A model generated the notes under the pieces. That model was not told the origin of the DNA. It saw only the letters and a program-made list of their open reading frames with translations, and did no database searches. Position numbers and translations under genes: made by a program. From Cyanophora paradoxa (Eukaryota; Glaucocystophyceae; Cyanophorales; Cyanophoraceae), in the NCBI GenBank assembly GCA_004431415.1, contig QPMI01000038.1, positions 1-64,000 on the forward strand: a DNA stretch of 64,000 nt. Reading direction: 5' to 3'. Positions 50,919 to 62,200 of this stretch are shown here, piece after piece; position 1 is the stretch's first letter; each line of letters opens with the position of its first letter.

Positions 50919-52460
50919 ATGCCCCTTCGTGTAATTCTCAGTCTCTCAGGTGGGGGAGCTCGTGGTATAATTATTACGAGATTGTTAACAGAAATCGAAA
51001 CTCGAACAGGAAAAAGAGTAATTGACCTTGTTGATCTGGTGAGTGGAACATCCACTGGTGGGATAATTGCGATTGGTCTCAATGTGAAAAATCCCGAATT
51101 TCCAAACGAACCTAAACTCACTGCAACCGATTTGCATTCCACTTATCTCAATCAACTCCCCTTAATCTTTGCAAATCCCAGAAATATTATTGATAATGCA
51201 CTTTTCAACACCAAGTATGATGTGACCCCATTGGAGACAGCCATTCTCACTGTTACTGGTGAGTCTCTCATTCAAGACTCTCTCAAAGATGTAGTGATCA
51301 CAAGTTTTGACACTGTGAGTATGAAGCCCATTTTTATCACCAATGATAACTCCTACAAATCCATCCCCAGCAAGATTGCTGCAAGATCCACCTCTGCTGC
51401 TCCAACATATTTCTCACCTGTGAACTATGATGGGATGTCTCTAATTGATGGTGCAATCTCAGGTAACAACAATCCCAGTGTATGTGGTTACAGTCATGCT
51501 AAGAAGATCTATGATGATGATGATGATATTATAGTGATAAGTATATCCTGTGGTGAAGTCAATGAAACAGATGCTCCAAATGTGGGTTACTCTTATGAAG
51601 ATGTGAACAGCTGGGGCATCCTCTCTTGGATTGCTTCGACCTCTGGAAGTCCATTAATCAATATGTTGATGGCTGCAAGTGAACTCTCTGCTCTGGAAAA
51701 GATGCAAGAGTTTCTCCCATACAATGATGATCAAGGATATGCAAGATATTATAGACTCTCTGTTCCACTTCCAAAGACCATAGTAAACTCTTTGGATGAT
51801 ACCTCTAAGATCCCAGATATGATAGATGCAACCGAAATGTACATAGCAGCAAACACTGTGATGATTGATAGACTCTGTGATTTACTGGTTGCAAATTACG
51901 AAATCAAGAACCCTGCAAGGTTCTATATATCATCCACTCTGAATAACATACCTCCCATTGATGCTAACTGGTATCTTCTATCAGATGGTGCATTCACTGC
52001 TTCATCATCGAAAATTGGAAGGGAGGCATTTAAAGCAAGACCTTCATTAACAGGTTGGGAGGCAAATGCATCTGCTCCTGATGGAATATGGAGTGTTCCC
52101 ACTGAGTATCTGCAAGTATCCTTCCCATATATATTTGAGGTAGCATCTATAATTGCGTATGGTTCTGGTGTAACAAACGCTTTTATTAAGACCTTCAATG
52201 TTGCAACATCACAAGATGGTGTTTCCTGGTCATTTATCAAGTATGAAGGTGTCAACAGAGTGTTTATGTGTGAAACTATTAATAATGCCCACAACAGTGG
52301 TGATGTCTCATACAGTTCTGGGTATCCCACCTCTATTAGAGACGTTTTCTATATTGGCTACCCTCTGAGGACAAGGTATATTCGAATTTATCCACTTGTA
52401 TACATCAACACCCCAACTATGAGAGTGGATGTCACAGGTGCATTTATTCGAAGTGTATGA
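50919..52460 (+). CDS. patatin-like phospholipase with C-terminal discoidin-like domain (cassette B)
   Basis: 513 residues. GGGARG at 11-16, GTSTGG with Ser45, and the DG box with Asp177 (IDGAISGNN), so the Ser-Asp dyad is intact. Residues about 350-513 again look like an F5/8 type C domain: YLQVSFPYIFEVASI, FIKTFNVATSQDGVSW and TRYIRIYPL. Compared with 3080-4573 the catalytic domain is well conserved and the C-terminal domain less so. The conserved pairing with a giant fibre gene suggests that lipase and adhesin work together, for example at entry or release; that is inference. Confidence 0.88.
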   Translation: MPLRVILSLSGGGARGIIITRLLTEIETRTGKRVIDLVDLVSGTSTGGIIAIGLNVKNPEFPNEPKLTATDLHSTYLNQLPLIFANPRNIIDNALFNTKYDVTPLETAILTVTGESLIQDSLKDVVITSFDTVSMKPIFITNDNSYKSIPSKIAARSTSAAPTYFSPVNYDGMSLIDGAISGNNNPSVCGYSHAKKIYDDDDDIIVISISCGEVNETDAPNVGYSYEDVNSWGILSWIASTSGSPLINMLMAASELSALEKMQEFLPYNDDQGYARYYRLSVPLPKTIVNSLDDTSKIPDMIDATEMYIAANTVMIDRLCDLLVANYEIKNPARFYISSTLNNIPPIDANWYLLSDGAFTASSSKIGREAFKARPSLTGWEANASAPDGIWSVPTEYLQVSFPYIFEVASIIAYGSGVTNAFIKTFNVATSQDGVSWSFIKYEGVNRVFMCETINNAHNSGDVSYSSGYPTSIRDVFYIGYPLRTRYIRIYPLVYINTPTMRVDVTGAFIRSV

Positions 52461-52889
52461 TACATCAGGACTTCTGATGTATGGTGCACCAGATTATGGC
52501 TTTTTTTACAGTAGCTACTGTATTTTGCATTATTTTACTGTATGTTCCTTACAGTAGAAAGTAGCCGATAAATCGTTTTTTCGAAATATGTGTATGTAAT
52601 ATATACGTATATATACTTGATACCTACATCATCGTGTAGGTCGTTTTAAGCGCTTTCCAGCGCTATGTCGACGGTCGCGATCTGATGATCTGGTGGTGAG
52701 ATACAAGCGTTTGAAGTTGCCGACAGCCCCACAGTGGGAACGTTACGCGATGCCGACAGTAGTAACGCGAACCGTCAAGTATATATGCGCATATATACAT
52801 TTTGCCCACAAAATCGCAGATTGGTCGGTCGCCGACTCGGGGGGCTCAGTGTCACACGAAATTTATGGTATATATATATATGATGAAAC
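52461..52889. other. AT-rich intergenic DNA
   Basis: Contains ACAGTAGCTACTGTA-like and TATATACGTATATATA self-complementary words; no gene seen. Confidence 0.45.
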
Positions 52890-53098
52890 ACGTGATGTCA
52901 TGACGTCATAATGGTTGCGCAACCAGCGCAACCATGATGCAACCATGGTTGCGCTGGTTGCGCAACCAGGTTGCGCAACCAATTTTTTTCCAATTGAGTG
53001 GTTGCGCAACCTGGTTGCGATGATGCAACCATGGTTGCGATGATGGTTGCGATGATGCAACCATGGTTGCGATGATGGTTGCGATGACGCGCAACCAT
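52890..53098. repeat. GGTTGCG / CGCAACC palindromic repeat array
   Basis: About twenty copies of GGTTGCG or its complement in both orientations, mixed with ATGATG. Many nested hairpins are possible. Confidence 0.8.
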
Positions 53099-53130
53099 TT
53101 TGCGATTCATAGAATTATCCGATTGACAGA

Positions 53131-53256
53131 AACTTCACCGAAACTTTACCGAAACTTCACCGAAACTTCCCCGAAACTTTTTCGAAACTTCACCGAAACT
53201 TTTCCGAAACTTCACCGAAACTTCACCGAAACTTCACCGAAACTTCACCGAAACTT
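53131..53256. repeat. 12-bp minisatellite GAAACTTCACC
   Basis: Roughly ten units of CCGAAACTTCAC with small variants, ending in four near-perfect copies. It lies between the hairpin array and the small gene at 53419. Confidence 0.85.
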
Positions 53257-53418
53257 CAATATCGGTCATACATATGTATTTTATTACCAGGTGCTCCGTT
53301 TTTAAATCTGAAAACAGATTCGGAATCGCCACGATAGCGCCAATCAGGATTCGTCGTGATCGGGCACTTACAAAATAAAAAATTGACAAGGATTTTCTGG
53401 ATTCTCCCAACTTCTGCT

Positions 53419-53661
53419 ATGGATCCCATCTACCAAGACCCTGCTATCATCCATGCTGCCCAGTCAGACTGGATCCATGATTTCAAGACTGCTTTCTATT
53501 ACAATTTCTTCATGTCACAGCCAGAGCATGTGAGACTGTTCTTTGTTTATAATTACCAACTGGTCTCAAACCTTGAAACTTTCTTCTTGGAAATTATTGA
53601 AAAAGATAGACAAATGAGGAAAATTCGCCAGAGGTCTAAGAGATTCCGAAAGCGTTGTTAA
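53419..53661 (+). CDS. small basic-tailed protein next to the integrase
   Basis: 80 residues from ATG 53419; the longer frame starts at GTG 53356 and is less likely. Aromatic-rich helical body (FKTAFYYNFF, VRLFFVYNYQL) and a very basic tail (MRKIRQRSKRFRKRC). The stop is one base from the convergent integrase stop. I do not recognise the family; the tail suggests nucleic-acid binding or virion packing. Confidence 0.5.
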   Translation: MDPIYQDPAIIHAAQSDWIHDFKTAFYYNFFMSQPEHVRLFFVYNYQLVSNLETFFLEIIEKDRQMRKIRQRSKRFRKRC

Positions 53662-53662
53662 T

Positions 53663-54682
53663 CTATTTCCTCTGCCCACTTCGTAGATTGAATCGAGTTT
53701 GGGGTGCAGTATATGTTTCTTTGGTGGTTGAAAAGTCATTATACCACCTCTGACTGTTGACTTCTGATAATTTCTGGGTTCCTGCTATGGTCAACTTCTT
53801 TAATTCTTTCTCTACTCTACCCTTCTTTTGTGCTCTTGCTTCTGTGAGGGGTTCTTTTGGTATTTCACTTGCTTTTTCTATGCCCTCCTTTCTGATTGCT
53901 GAATCAACCCTGGCTTCCTCCTTTGCCTGTTCAAGAGCATCCACTGTGGGAGTTTCATGATACTCAACACCTTTAATGGGCAGCAGTTCATGAAAAGCGA
54001 ATCTACCATCAACTATCTCACCACTGGGACTTCTGATTCTGAACTTGAAGCCCTCTCTGCCCTCCACACTATAAACAATTCGAGACCAATTAACCCCTTG
54101 CTTTGCAAATGGATTCTTTTCAACTTTCACTCTCACAAACATTCCAGGTTTCAGGGCATCAAGATACTCAATCGATTTCTTGAATCTCTGATCCTCCATA
54201 TTCACTATCTCTTTGTAGTGGGCTTCTGTGGTCTCTGCTGGTTTTCTCTTGGTTGCAGAGTGAATGGTATTATTATAATTATACTCAATATCACCCAACA
54301 CATCAAAAAATCGTGCAGTATTATTTGCAATGCAGTAGTTTGTGATCAATCTCTTGATCTGTCTGTTAAAGGCTTCAATTCGACCTTGGGTTCTGTGATC
54401 TGCAACATCACTTAGTTGATGCTCAATGAATTTTGTTCCCAAATAATCTGTGAACAACACATTGGTAAATTCGCTTCCACTGTCACTCTGAATGCGAACA
54501 ATTGGTCTGGGGACTCTCTGTTCAAGTTGCTTGAATGCTGCAAGTGTAGTTAGAGCACTCTTGTCTCTCATTGGAATTATGAACCCAGTTCTTAGGGTTG
54601 ATTCCATTGCACTCATAAATGTATCATAACCATCATTCTGCTTTTTGTATGCAGGAAAGAAGAGCAGTGTCGCATCCGACAT
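53663..54682 (-). CDS. rve/DDE integrase, 5'-truncated
   Basis: 339 residues from an ATG at 54682 that lies at the join to GC-rich DNA. Likely catalytic residues are Asp3 (SDATLLFF), Asp67 (QSDSGSEF) and Glu103 (GRIEAFN). The last two are separated by 35 residues, the D35E spacing of retroviral and Polinton-type integrases. Further on are an HSATKRKPAE segment and a beta-rich chromo/SH3-like C-terminal part with a basic tail. The N-terminal zinc-binding domain is missing and the frame runs on into unrelated tRNA-like repeat DNA, so the 5' part was lost at the segment boundary. This gene is the main argument for an integrating virus of Polinton-like type. Confidence 0.82.
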   Translation of the reverse strand: MSDATLLFFPAYKKQNDGYDTFMSAMESTLRTGFIIPMRDKSALTTLAAFKQLEQRVPRPIVRIQSDSGSEFTNVLFTDYLGTKFIEHQLSDVADHRTQGRIEAFNRQIKRLITNYCIANNTARFFDVLGDIEYNYNNTIHSATKRKPAETTEAHYKEIVNMEDQRFKKSIEYLDALKPGMFVRVKVEKNPFAKQGVNWSRIVYSVEGREGFKFRIRSPSGEIVDGRFAFHELLPIKGVEYHETPTVDALEQAKEEARVDSAIRKEGIEKASEIPKEPLTEARAQKKGRVEKELKKLTIAGTQKLSEVNSQRWYNDFSTTKETYTAPQTRFNLRSGQRK

Positions 54683-54929
54683 TATAGCGGATGCTCGTTT
54701 GTGAGCCGCTAGGGTTCTAGATGATGTGCGCAGCCTTCGTGCTGCTAGATCGACGGCGCCTAGGCTAGTTAGAGCGCCGCGGTCACTTGTATGCGTGTGT
54801 CGGGGTACGCCGTAGCTGGACGGGTACACCCTGAGTCTACCATCCCGGTGGCTAACACCAGCAGCACTCGCCAAACCCCGCCCTGCCGAGCTTGCACTCC
54901 GCACGGGCTTCCCGCGCGCACGATTAGAC

Positions 54930-55195
54930 ACACTAATCTCGCACGCGACAGGCGCCACTGCCGGGAATTTGATCGAGCTTGAGCTCTCTTTTACAACGCG
55001 CCCCCGGCCTCTTCCCCCTCCGTTCCGAAATCCCGTCCGCGGGATCCGAACCGGGGATCTTGGCTCGTAGAGCAACAGCTCTACCAACTGAGCCAAGAGG
55101 GCCGTTCCGATGTGAGACTCGCGTCTCGGCGCCTGGTGCGCCACAATCTCGCACGCGACAGGCGCCATTCTGCCGGAATCGAACCTTCAAGGGTC
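54930..55195 (-). repeat. tRNA-derived SINE-like repeats
   Basis: On the minus strand there is a strong A box (TGGCTCAGTTGGTAGAGC, 55078-55095) and a B box (GGTTCGGATCCCG, 55040-55052). The acceptor and T stems do not close, so this is not a working tRNA. A second B-box-like GGTTCGATTCC lies near 55180. Both are followed by GGCGCCTGTCGCGTGCGAGATT, showing a repeated unit. Confidence 0.6.
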
Positions 55196-55199
55196 GCTG

Positions 55200-55636
55200 G
55201 ACTTCCAGGCTCTGCCCGCGCCGCGCGCCTCGCCGCGCCGCCTCGCATAAGCTTAAAGAGATCTGGGACGAGCTTTCCGGGCGACCGCCACTTGTGGCGT
55301 GCTACGCTGCACACTTCGGCCGCGTCGCCTCTGGGCGGGCTGATTGTGCTTCGGAAGTGACTCTAGTGTCCCTCGCGGGCTTCGGTGCATCCCCAGACCG
55401 AAGCGCACGCACGAGCTCTCGCGAGAGTCTCAATCATTGTCTGTGTCCCTTCGCCGGTTGCACGCTTCGCGTCGCACACTGTGCCCCGGAGTCTGCCAGC
55501 GGCAGTTCTCTGAGTGTCCCTGAGTCGGTTCTCGCACGCCACGAGAAGACCGTGTCCCGGATCTGCAGTGCGCTGCAGCTCAAATCTTGTGCCCTGGCAT
55601 TCTGTTCTCGTGGCTATACGCTGCAAAGAGAGCAAT
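55200..55636. other. GC-rich leader upstream of the gag-like gene
   Basis: No gene is supported. It may be the 5' region of the retroelement-like gene that follows; no LTR partner is visible in the window. Confidence 0.4.
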
Positions 55637-58600
55637 ATGTCGAACACTTCTGAACTGATCAGTTCTGAAGTCCGTAGCCAGCTGTCCGCACTTGCGCACG
55701 TTGAGCCTGCGAAGGCCGAACTTGCTGTGCAGCTCGCTGGCACCGCCGCTGCGGCGGAGGATGATCCCGCGCGGATCGCCTTCCTCCCCGCGAAGCCGCG
55801 CCTCGCCGACGGTGACCGGTTCCGGAAGGATGTCCGGAACTTCCAGTCGGCTCAGCCGACGAAGTATCTCTTTGGCCCGGACACTGCCGGCGGCCAGGAG
55901 TATACTAAGTCTGAGGCGCTTGCCGGAGTGATCGTCGGGCGCATCCGCCCCGGCGCCCTCCGCGCCGAGATTGAGCGTAAGCGCGACCTCTATGAGGCCT
56001 CTATTGCTGGCCTGGAGCGTGACCGCGCCCTGCTCGCTCGTCTCGGACTTGTCCCGGCTGATCTGCGGACTGCCGAGGATGAGGCTGCAATCTTGGCGCT
56101 GCAGCAGAGCTGCGCGCGCGATCATGCCACTATCGTGGCCGTGCGTGACTCGTACTTGCGTGCCCCCGGGCTCCTCGCGACGATCACGGCATGGATTCAT
56201 GAGACGCGCCCGCACGCGGCCCGCCGGGCTCTCACTGAGCCCTACACGGGCGAGGACCCGCGCTCATGGCATGACTGGTTCATGCCCCTAGTGCAGCACA
56301 CGCTGCCCCAGGGCCAGCGCCTCGCCGTGTACTATGCGGAGTGTCTGCGCACTGCGCTCGAGGCCCGCTCGACGAGCGAGGACCCGGAATATCAGAACCT
56401 CGATGTTCGGATGGCCGGGTTCGCCCAGGCGAACGAGCGCACTCTGCGCGCGTTCCTCGCCGCGCTGCAGCAGCGCATCCTTGCACAGGACGGCGCCCTG
56501 TCGCCGCTCCAGCTCGACGAAATCTTCGTCGCAGCGTGCAAGACGCACGGCTGCCGCACCGTGCTGCCCCCCACGGCCACGGCCGCACTCGAGGCGCCGG
56601 AGGCTAAGAAGCCCCGCGTGCGCAAGCTGGCGCCGGTAGCGGCCGCCGCCAGCGACGACGACGGCGACGAGCCCATCGAGGCCGTGCCCGTCAAGTCCGT
56701 CAATGCGGCCCCGGGCACGAAGGCTCCGCAGGGCGCGCCCGTCGCGGGTCGCCGGCACCCCGACGAGGAGCGCCTGGGGTACCCGAGCACGACCACGTCC
56801 CATGCCCCCTGTGCATGCACGTGGAGATGCCGGCCCTCGACCGCTGCCACTTTACGTGGAACTGCGTGTGGGGCACGGCCCCCTTCCCCAATATCCCATA
56901 CTCCGAGTGGGTGAAAGGGATTGCGGATAAGCGCGCGCGGCGCCGCGATCGGCCGGCGCGCGAGGAGGATGCCGCCGATGAGCGCAGCGAGCCCGGCCCG
57001 ACCCGCGGCGGGTTCTCGCACCGCGGCGGGCACCGCCAGGAGCCGTACGCCCGCGGCGGCTACCGCAACGACCGCGGCGGCTTCGGCCGGGACCGCGGCG
57101 GCGGCTACAGCCGGGGCGGCGCCACCCGCGCCCCTGCCTCCGGCCCGAACCAGCGCCCGCTGGGAAGGGCAAGGAGAAGAGCGCCCAGGACGACCGTGAG
57201 CCGGGCTGCTGGACCTGCGGGTCTCTGGACCACATCCGCCGGGACTGCCCGGACGCTGAGTCACAGGGCCGCGGCGGACGCGGCCGGGGCTACGGCCAGG
57301 ACATGAACCGCGGGCAGCGGCCCCGGTTCAACCAAGTTCGCGCCGAGAACGAGCCCCGCTCTGACTCGCCGAACTCGGCCGCCATGGCTGCATTCTTCCA
57401 GCACCTGCAAGTGATGCAGCAGCAGGCCGCCCTGCACGAGAGCGCGCGTGGCGCCAGCTCCTCGTCTGCAGGCGGCAACCCGAACGCCGGCGCCCCTCCG
57501 GGCGGCCCGTCCATTCGGTCGCTGTCTGTACATGTGATGCCCGTGGGCACGGATTCCGACTCGGACGAGGCTGCGGCCGTTGCAGCGGTCCGCCAGCCGT
57601 CCGACGCCCTCGCCATGGCCGCCAAGGCGCGCGACCAGGCCGCCTTCGATGCCGCTGCGGCGGACATCTCGGCTGGCGCCCTCGACGATGCCACTCGCGA
57701 GGCTGCGTTCGAGCGGGACCTCCGCTGCGCCAACCCGGCCAGCGAGGACGGCTCCGGGGAGTCCGAGCTTGGGGAGAGCGACGCCGAGCGGCTCGACACG
57801 GACTCCGAGTCCGCCCCGAGCTCCGACCCTGGCCAGGGCTCCGCGCCCTACGCCAGCGACACCTCGAAGCCCGCCTATTTCGGGCCGTTCGGTTCTCCGG
57901 ACCGCGACGTGCCCCAGGCACCACCCCGGTGCTCCACGAAGTCGTGGGCACTGGATTACATGCCGTATGACCACGTGCCTGCCACGGACGTGGAGAAAGA
58001 GGGCGAGCGCGAGGGCGGGCCCTACTTGCCCCGCTACGTGAGCCCGGTGCTCATGCCGCTCACAAAGTGGTACGCCCACTTGACGGCCAAGCCCCGTGAC
58101 CTAGAGCGCGCCATTGGGCTGCTCTTCACGAACGGCCTCGACGACGCGAAGCAGACGCTGCTCGTTCGCGAACTCGCCCAGGAGGGCCCGAAAGGCATAG
58201 CCCTTGACCGGTTCCTGGGGGCCTGCGGCCTGCGGCGCCCCGAGCGCCTGCTGCTGGGTCGCCTGGCTCACCGCACCGAGGCTCACTCCCTCGCCTGCGT
58301 GATCGAGGCTGCGGCGACGATCGCCAAGCTCGATTACCGCCTCCAGGAGGGCCCCGATTCGAGCATTGCGATGCTCGCAATCCGCGGTGCCCAACTCAGC
58401 CACCCCGTCACCAAGTGCTCGGGTATTGGCTCGGCCCCTGATCCTGAGGATCTTTGGCCCGACGACCCCAATGAGCTCGACGTCGCCTCGCTGAAAGCTT
58501 GGGACGACATGCTATTGTCGTGGGAGCGGCACGCGCCCGCCTCGAACGTCTGGGGCCTCGCCTCAGACTCGAGCGCACTGCCGGACAGCGAGCGTTTACC

Positions 58601-59264
58601 GCTGCTATCCCTGCTCATTTCGTCGGCGTACCTGCTCGCTCAGCCGGGCCTGAAATGGCCGGGGATCCAGCACCTGCAGGTCGAACCAAACGGCGACCCG
58701 CGGTTCGACATTACGCCCGACGGGAACGTCTCCCGTACCGTGACGGGCTACCACGCCATGCGCACAGCGCTCGCTGCGGCTCGCGAACTCCTCGACGAGG
58801 ATTCCGACTTCCACGCTTACTGCGTGCAGCTTGTGCTTGCCATAATCCGTTTCCGGACCCTTACGGTGCTGCCGGGCGCACTCGGATTCGAGAAGGGCAG
58901 CCTTTTCGCGTGGATTAGCCCTAAGGACGTGGCCCCGCCACTGTCGCTGTTCCAAACATACACGGAGCGGCTGACTGAGGTTGCCGGAGCCACGTGCTTC
59001 GACACGCGCGCCAAGGGCACCGTCCCGAGCGCGTTATCGCCATGCAAAACAGCCGCCGCGCTCGCTGCATGGCCGGGGAGCCGCCGCTCGTGAACCTGTC
59101 CGAGCTGGTGCAGCACGGCTCAGACCTTGAGGGGTTCCGGGCCATCAAGTTGCTCCCCGCGTCGCCGTGCGCCGCCTGGCCAGGATCCTCGACCTGCGCC
59201 GCCCCACGGAGTTCAGCAGCTTGCTGTTCTCCGACTGGCTCATGGGCCTGGGGACCTATCACGC
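55637..59264 (+). pseudogene. gag-like gene with CCHC knuckle, repeatedly frameshifted
   Basis: Reads from ATG 55637 (MSNTSELISSEV) as a helical, gag-like protein of about 380 residues. Near 56780 the frame changes and a CPLC...H...C cluster follows, then an RGG-rich stretch. Near 57160 the frame changes again to give a retroviral zinc knuckle (CWTCGSLDHIRRDC, C-x2-C-x4-H-x4-C). The next frame, to 59093, holds an acidic region and a helical domain (FTNGLDDAKQTLLVREL). Further changes occur near 59010, 59160 and 59265. All five shifts are in the same direction (one base lost each). No protease, reverse transcriptase or integrase is seen. It resembles retroelement gag or a host gene derived from one. 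Confidence 0.5.
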
Positions 59265-62200
59265 CGCCCCACGGTCGTGGTAGACAGCCCCGTCGGCCCC
59301 GGCGAAGGGCTCCGGTTCCGGGAATTCCCGAATGCCGACCCCCTCATGCTTGGACCGAGTGTTGAAGCGTTCTACGATCGCTCCTACCCGATCACTCGCC
59401 GCGGGCGGTGCTGTGACTACGATGTCATTGAGCTGCTGGCATCCCGCACTGTCCCCCGTGAGGGCCGTGGCCCGCTCCCTGGCGGCGTCCGTGACTCGAG
59501 CGAGTACTCATGGCTCGTGAACGCCCTCCACGGCGAGTTCTCTGCCGCGAACCGCTGGGGTGAAATGCACCGTAGCATTTTCACCTGGGTTTGCTACTGC
59601 ATCTCGCAGTCCGGCGTCCGCGCCGTTGCTCTGCTCGAAAAGCCGCGCGACCGCGTGCGCTTGATGCTGGGCGAGGTACGCCGCCGCTTCACGGCCAAGC
59701 GCTCGCACCGTCCGGTCTGGGATGAGTTCGATGACGACCTCCAGACCAGCGACCGCATGGCTCGCGAGGTCGCCGAGCGTGAGGCCGCCGCCGGCCGCCG
59801 TGGCCGCGGCAAGGGCAAGGTCGACGAAACGACCTCTGCCGCCAAGCCCGCTCGCACCCGCGGCACCAGCCGCCGGCCCGCCCCCGCCAAGCCGGCAAAT
59901 GCCGAGGCCGAGGGCGAAGGGGAAGCGGAAGAGGGCCCCGGCACGCCCTCTCCTGACCCCATGGAGTCCGATGAGAGCGCTGGCGTCGACAACGACACGC
60001 GCGAGAGGATGCGGCACGCGCTCTTTGTCCGTGCGGGCATTGACGCCCACCTCTTCGAGCTCATCGGCTGCCCCAGCCCCTCTAGCCGTTGGCCGACTCA
60101 GGTCGAGCACATGTGGCTCGCCAACAGCGGCCTGCAGCCGGCTCAAAACCCGGTCACGCTGCACATCGCTCCCGACCCGGAGCTCGCCTCCTGGCTCGAA
60201 GCTGAAGCGGCCCAGCCGCCCTGGCGCCGCTTCGCCTGGTTCCATGAGAACCCCGACCGCCCCCAGTGGGAGCGGCTGGAAATCGTCATGCCGAATCGCC
60301 ACCCGGCGAACATTCGCATGCTGAAGCGCGCTGTCGCTTCCTTCGAGCTCGCCGCCTCCAGCGCCGGCTTGCTCGTGCCGCTGCCGGACCTGCCGGCCGA
60401 CACCACGCAGTGGAATGCCCTTCACTGGGACGCGTTCTTCATAGATCGCTTTGAGCTGCATGTGTCGCACCTGCCCCCGTACTATGTCGAGGGACGCTGG
60501 CGCTCTTCCGCCAACACGGGCCCGACCCTCTCTGAGGTTGTCGCCCCAGTCCCCAGCCATGCGCGCTGGATGCTGTCCTGCCTAGACAGCGGTCGCACCG
60601 GACCGGGCATCACGCCCTTCGTCCCGCGCGAGCAGCAGAAGCTGCCGGACGACGTTAGCTATTTCTATGACATGGTTAACGCCTCGCACCCGGGGTGCGA
60701 GGAGCTCGTCCGTACGCTCGCCCCGGCGTACCCGGCAAACCTCGAAATTCCCGAGGTCGTCCAGCGCGAGGCCGCAAAGGACGACTCGGATTCGTGGCTG
60801 GCCACCAGTTACCGCTGCTACGACACCGTCGTCGAAGGCGCTAATTGGCTGCTGGGCGAGATCCACGAGGCCCGAATTGGCGGCAACGCCCCAATTCGCT
60901 CCCTTCCCTTTGTGCAGTGGCTCGACAACTGGGAAGGCGAGGCCCGCCGTAGCGAAGCCGATCGCGACGCTGAGGGCGACGTGCCCATGGCCAGCTCCTC
61001 AGCTGCGCCTGTCGCCGGACCGTCCGGGGTCTCCACTGCTACGGCCACGCCGGCGGCACCTGCTGCTGGGGCCCGCACGTGGTACGACGGCACGCCTGAG
61101 CGCGTCCGGTACTGCGACAAGTACTGCGTGCTGCTGCCCGACCCGCTCGGCGGTAGCCCGGCCCGCAATCCGACGGCCGAGCAGTACCCGTGGGCTGCTA
61201 TTCCGCGGCTCGTGCCGCTCACCCTCGGCGAGAACGGGCCGCCCGACGCGCCCTGCGTGAATGCGACTGCCCCAGTCGTCACGCGTTTCCACCCGAACGC
61301 GCTCGACGCTGATGCAGCCATGCACTGCCTTGCCTCCACGCTCATCGCAAACGTCGAGGGCCATAACCGCGGCATCCCCGCCGCGGTAATGTTGTATGGC
61401 CCGCCCGTGCCACCGGCACCGACGTCCATGCAAGGCACCGACGTTCAGGGCTTGCCCTACGTCGCGGCGATGATGGGGCTCGACGAGTCCATCATGCAGT
61501 GGGTCGCGTTGGAGCCCACTCCCGCAAACCGCCTCGATGGGCCGATCACGCGCGCCTACTCGGTGCTGAACACCGCCCTGCACCACACGTGCCGCCAGGC
61601 GTTTGCGTACCTCGCTCGCCCGCACACGTTCGAGGCGCCCATCGGGGTCAACCGCGCCAAGCGTGGGCAGCGCTTGGTCGTGTTCCACGAGCCCCGCTTC
61701 GGCAGGGGCTTCGGCATCCGTGGCGTCGCCCAGCCCGATGCCCGGGTCCGCGGCCTCCTGCCAGGCACCCCGATCCAGACGGGCGAGAAGCACGTGAGCA
61801 CTGAGCTCGACGTGAACAACGTCGATGTCATGGGCGATCCCGTCGGCACGAATGCCACGCGCTGCTCGCTTGGTCCTGCCCACGTGGCCATGCAGCACGC
61901 CCCGCCCTCCGAGGCGCGTCGCCAGTACGACCGCCTCCCTCGGCGCGTGTTCGTGCTCGGATTCGAGCGGCCCCGCCCGCTCGTCGATCCGAAGGACCGC
62001 GGGCACCGGAAGTACCCGGTTGTCTGCCCGGGCGTGCAGAAGCACGGACCCACGTGGTCCCCGTTGCCGCCCCGGGAGTTCGTCGCATCCCTGCTTGCGG
62101 GGTATGTGAACAGCATGGCTGCCTGGGTGCTGGGGCACGAGCTGCCCGACCAGCCCCGGCCCGCGCCGACCAAGGGATTCAACCCCCAAATGCACATTGT

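Noticed and set aside
55030-55103. Functional tRNA gene
   Set aside because: A and B boxes are good, but the acceptor and T stems do not pair; treated as a tRNA-derived repeat.
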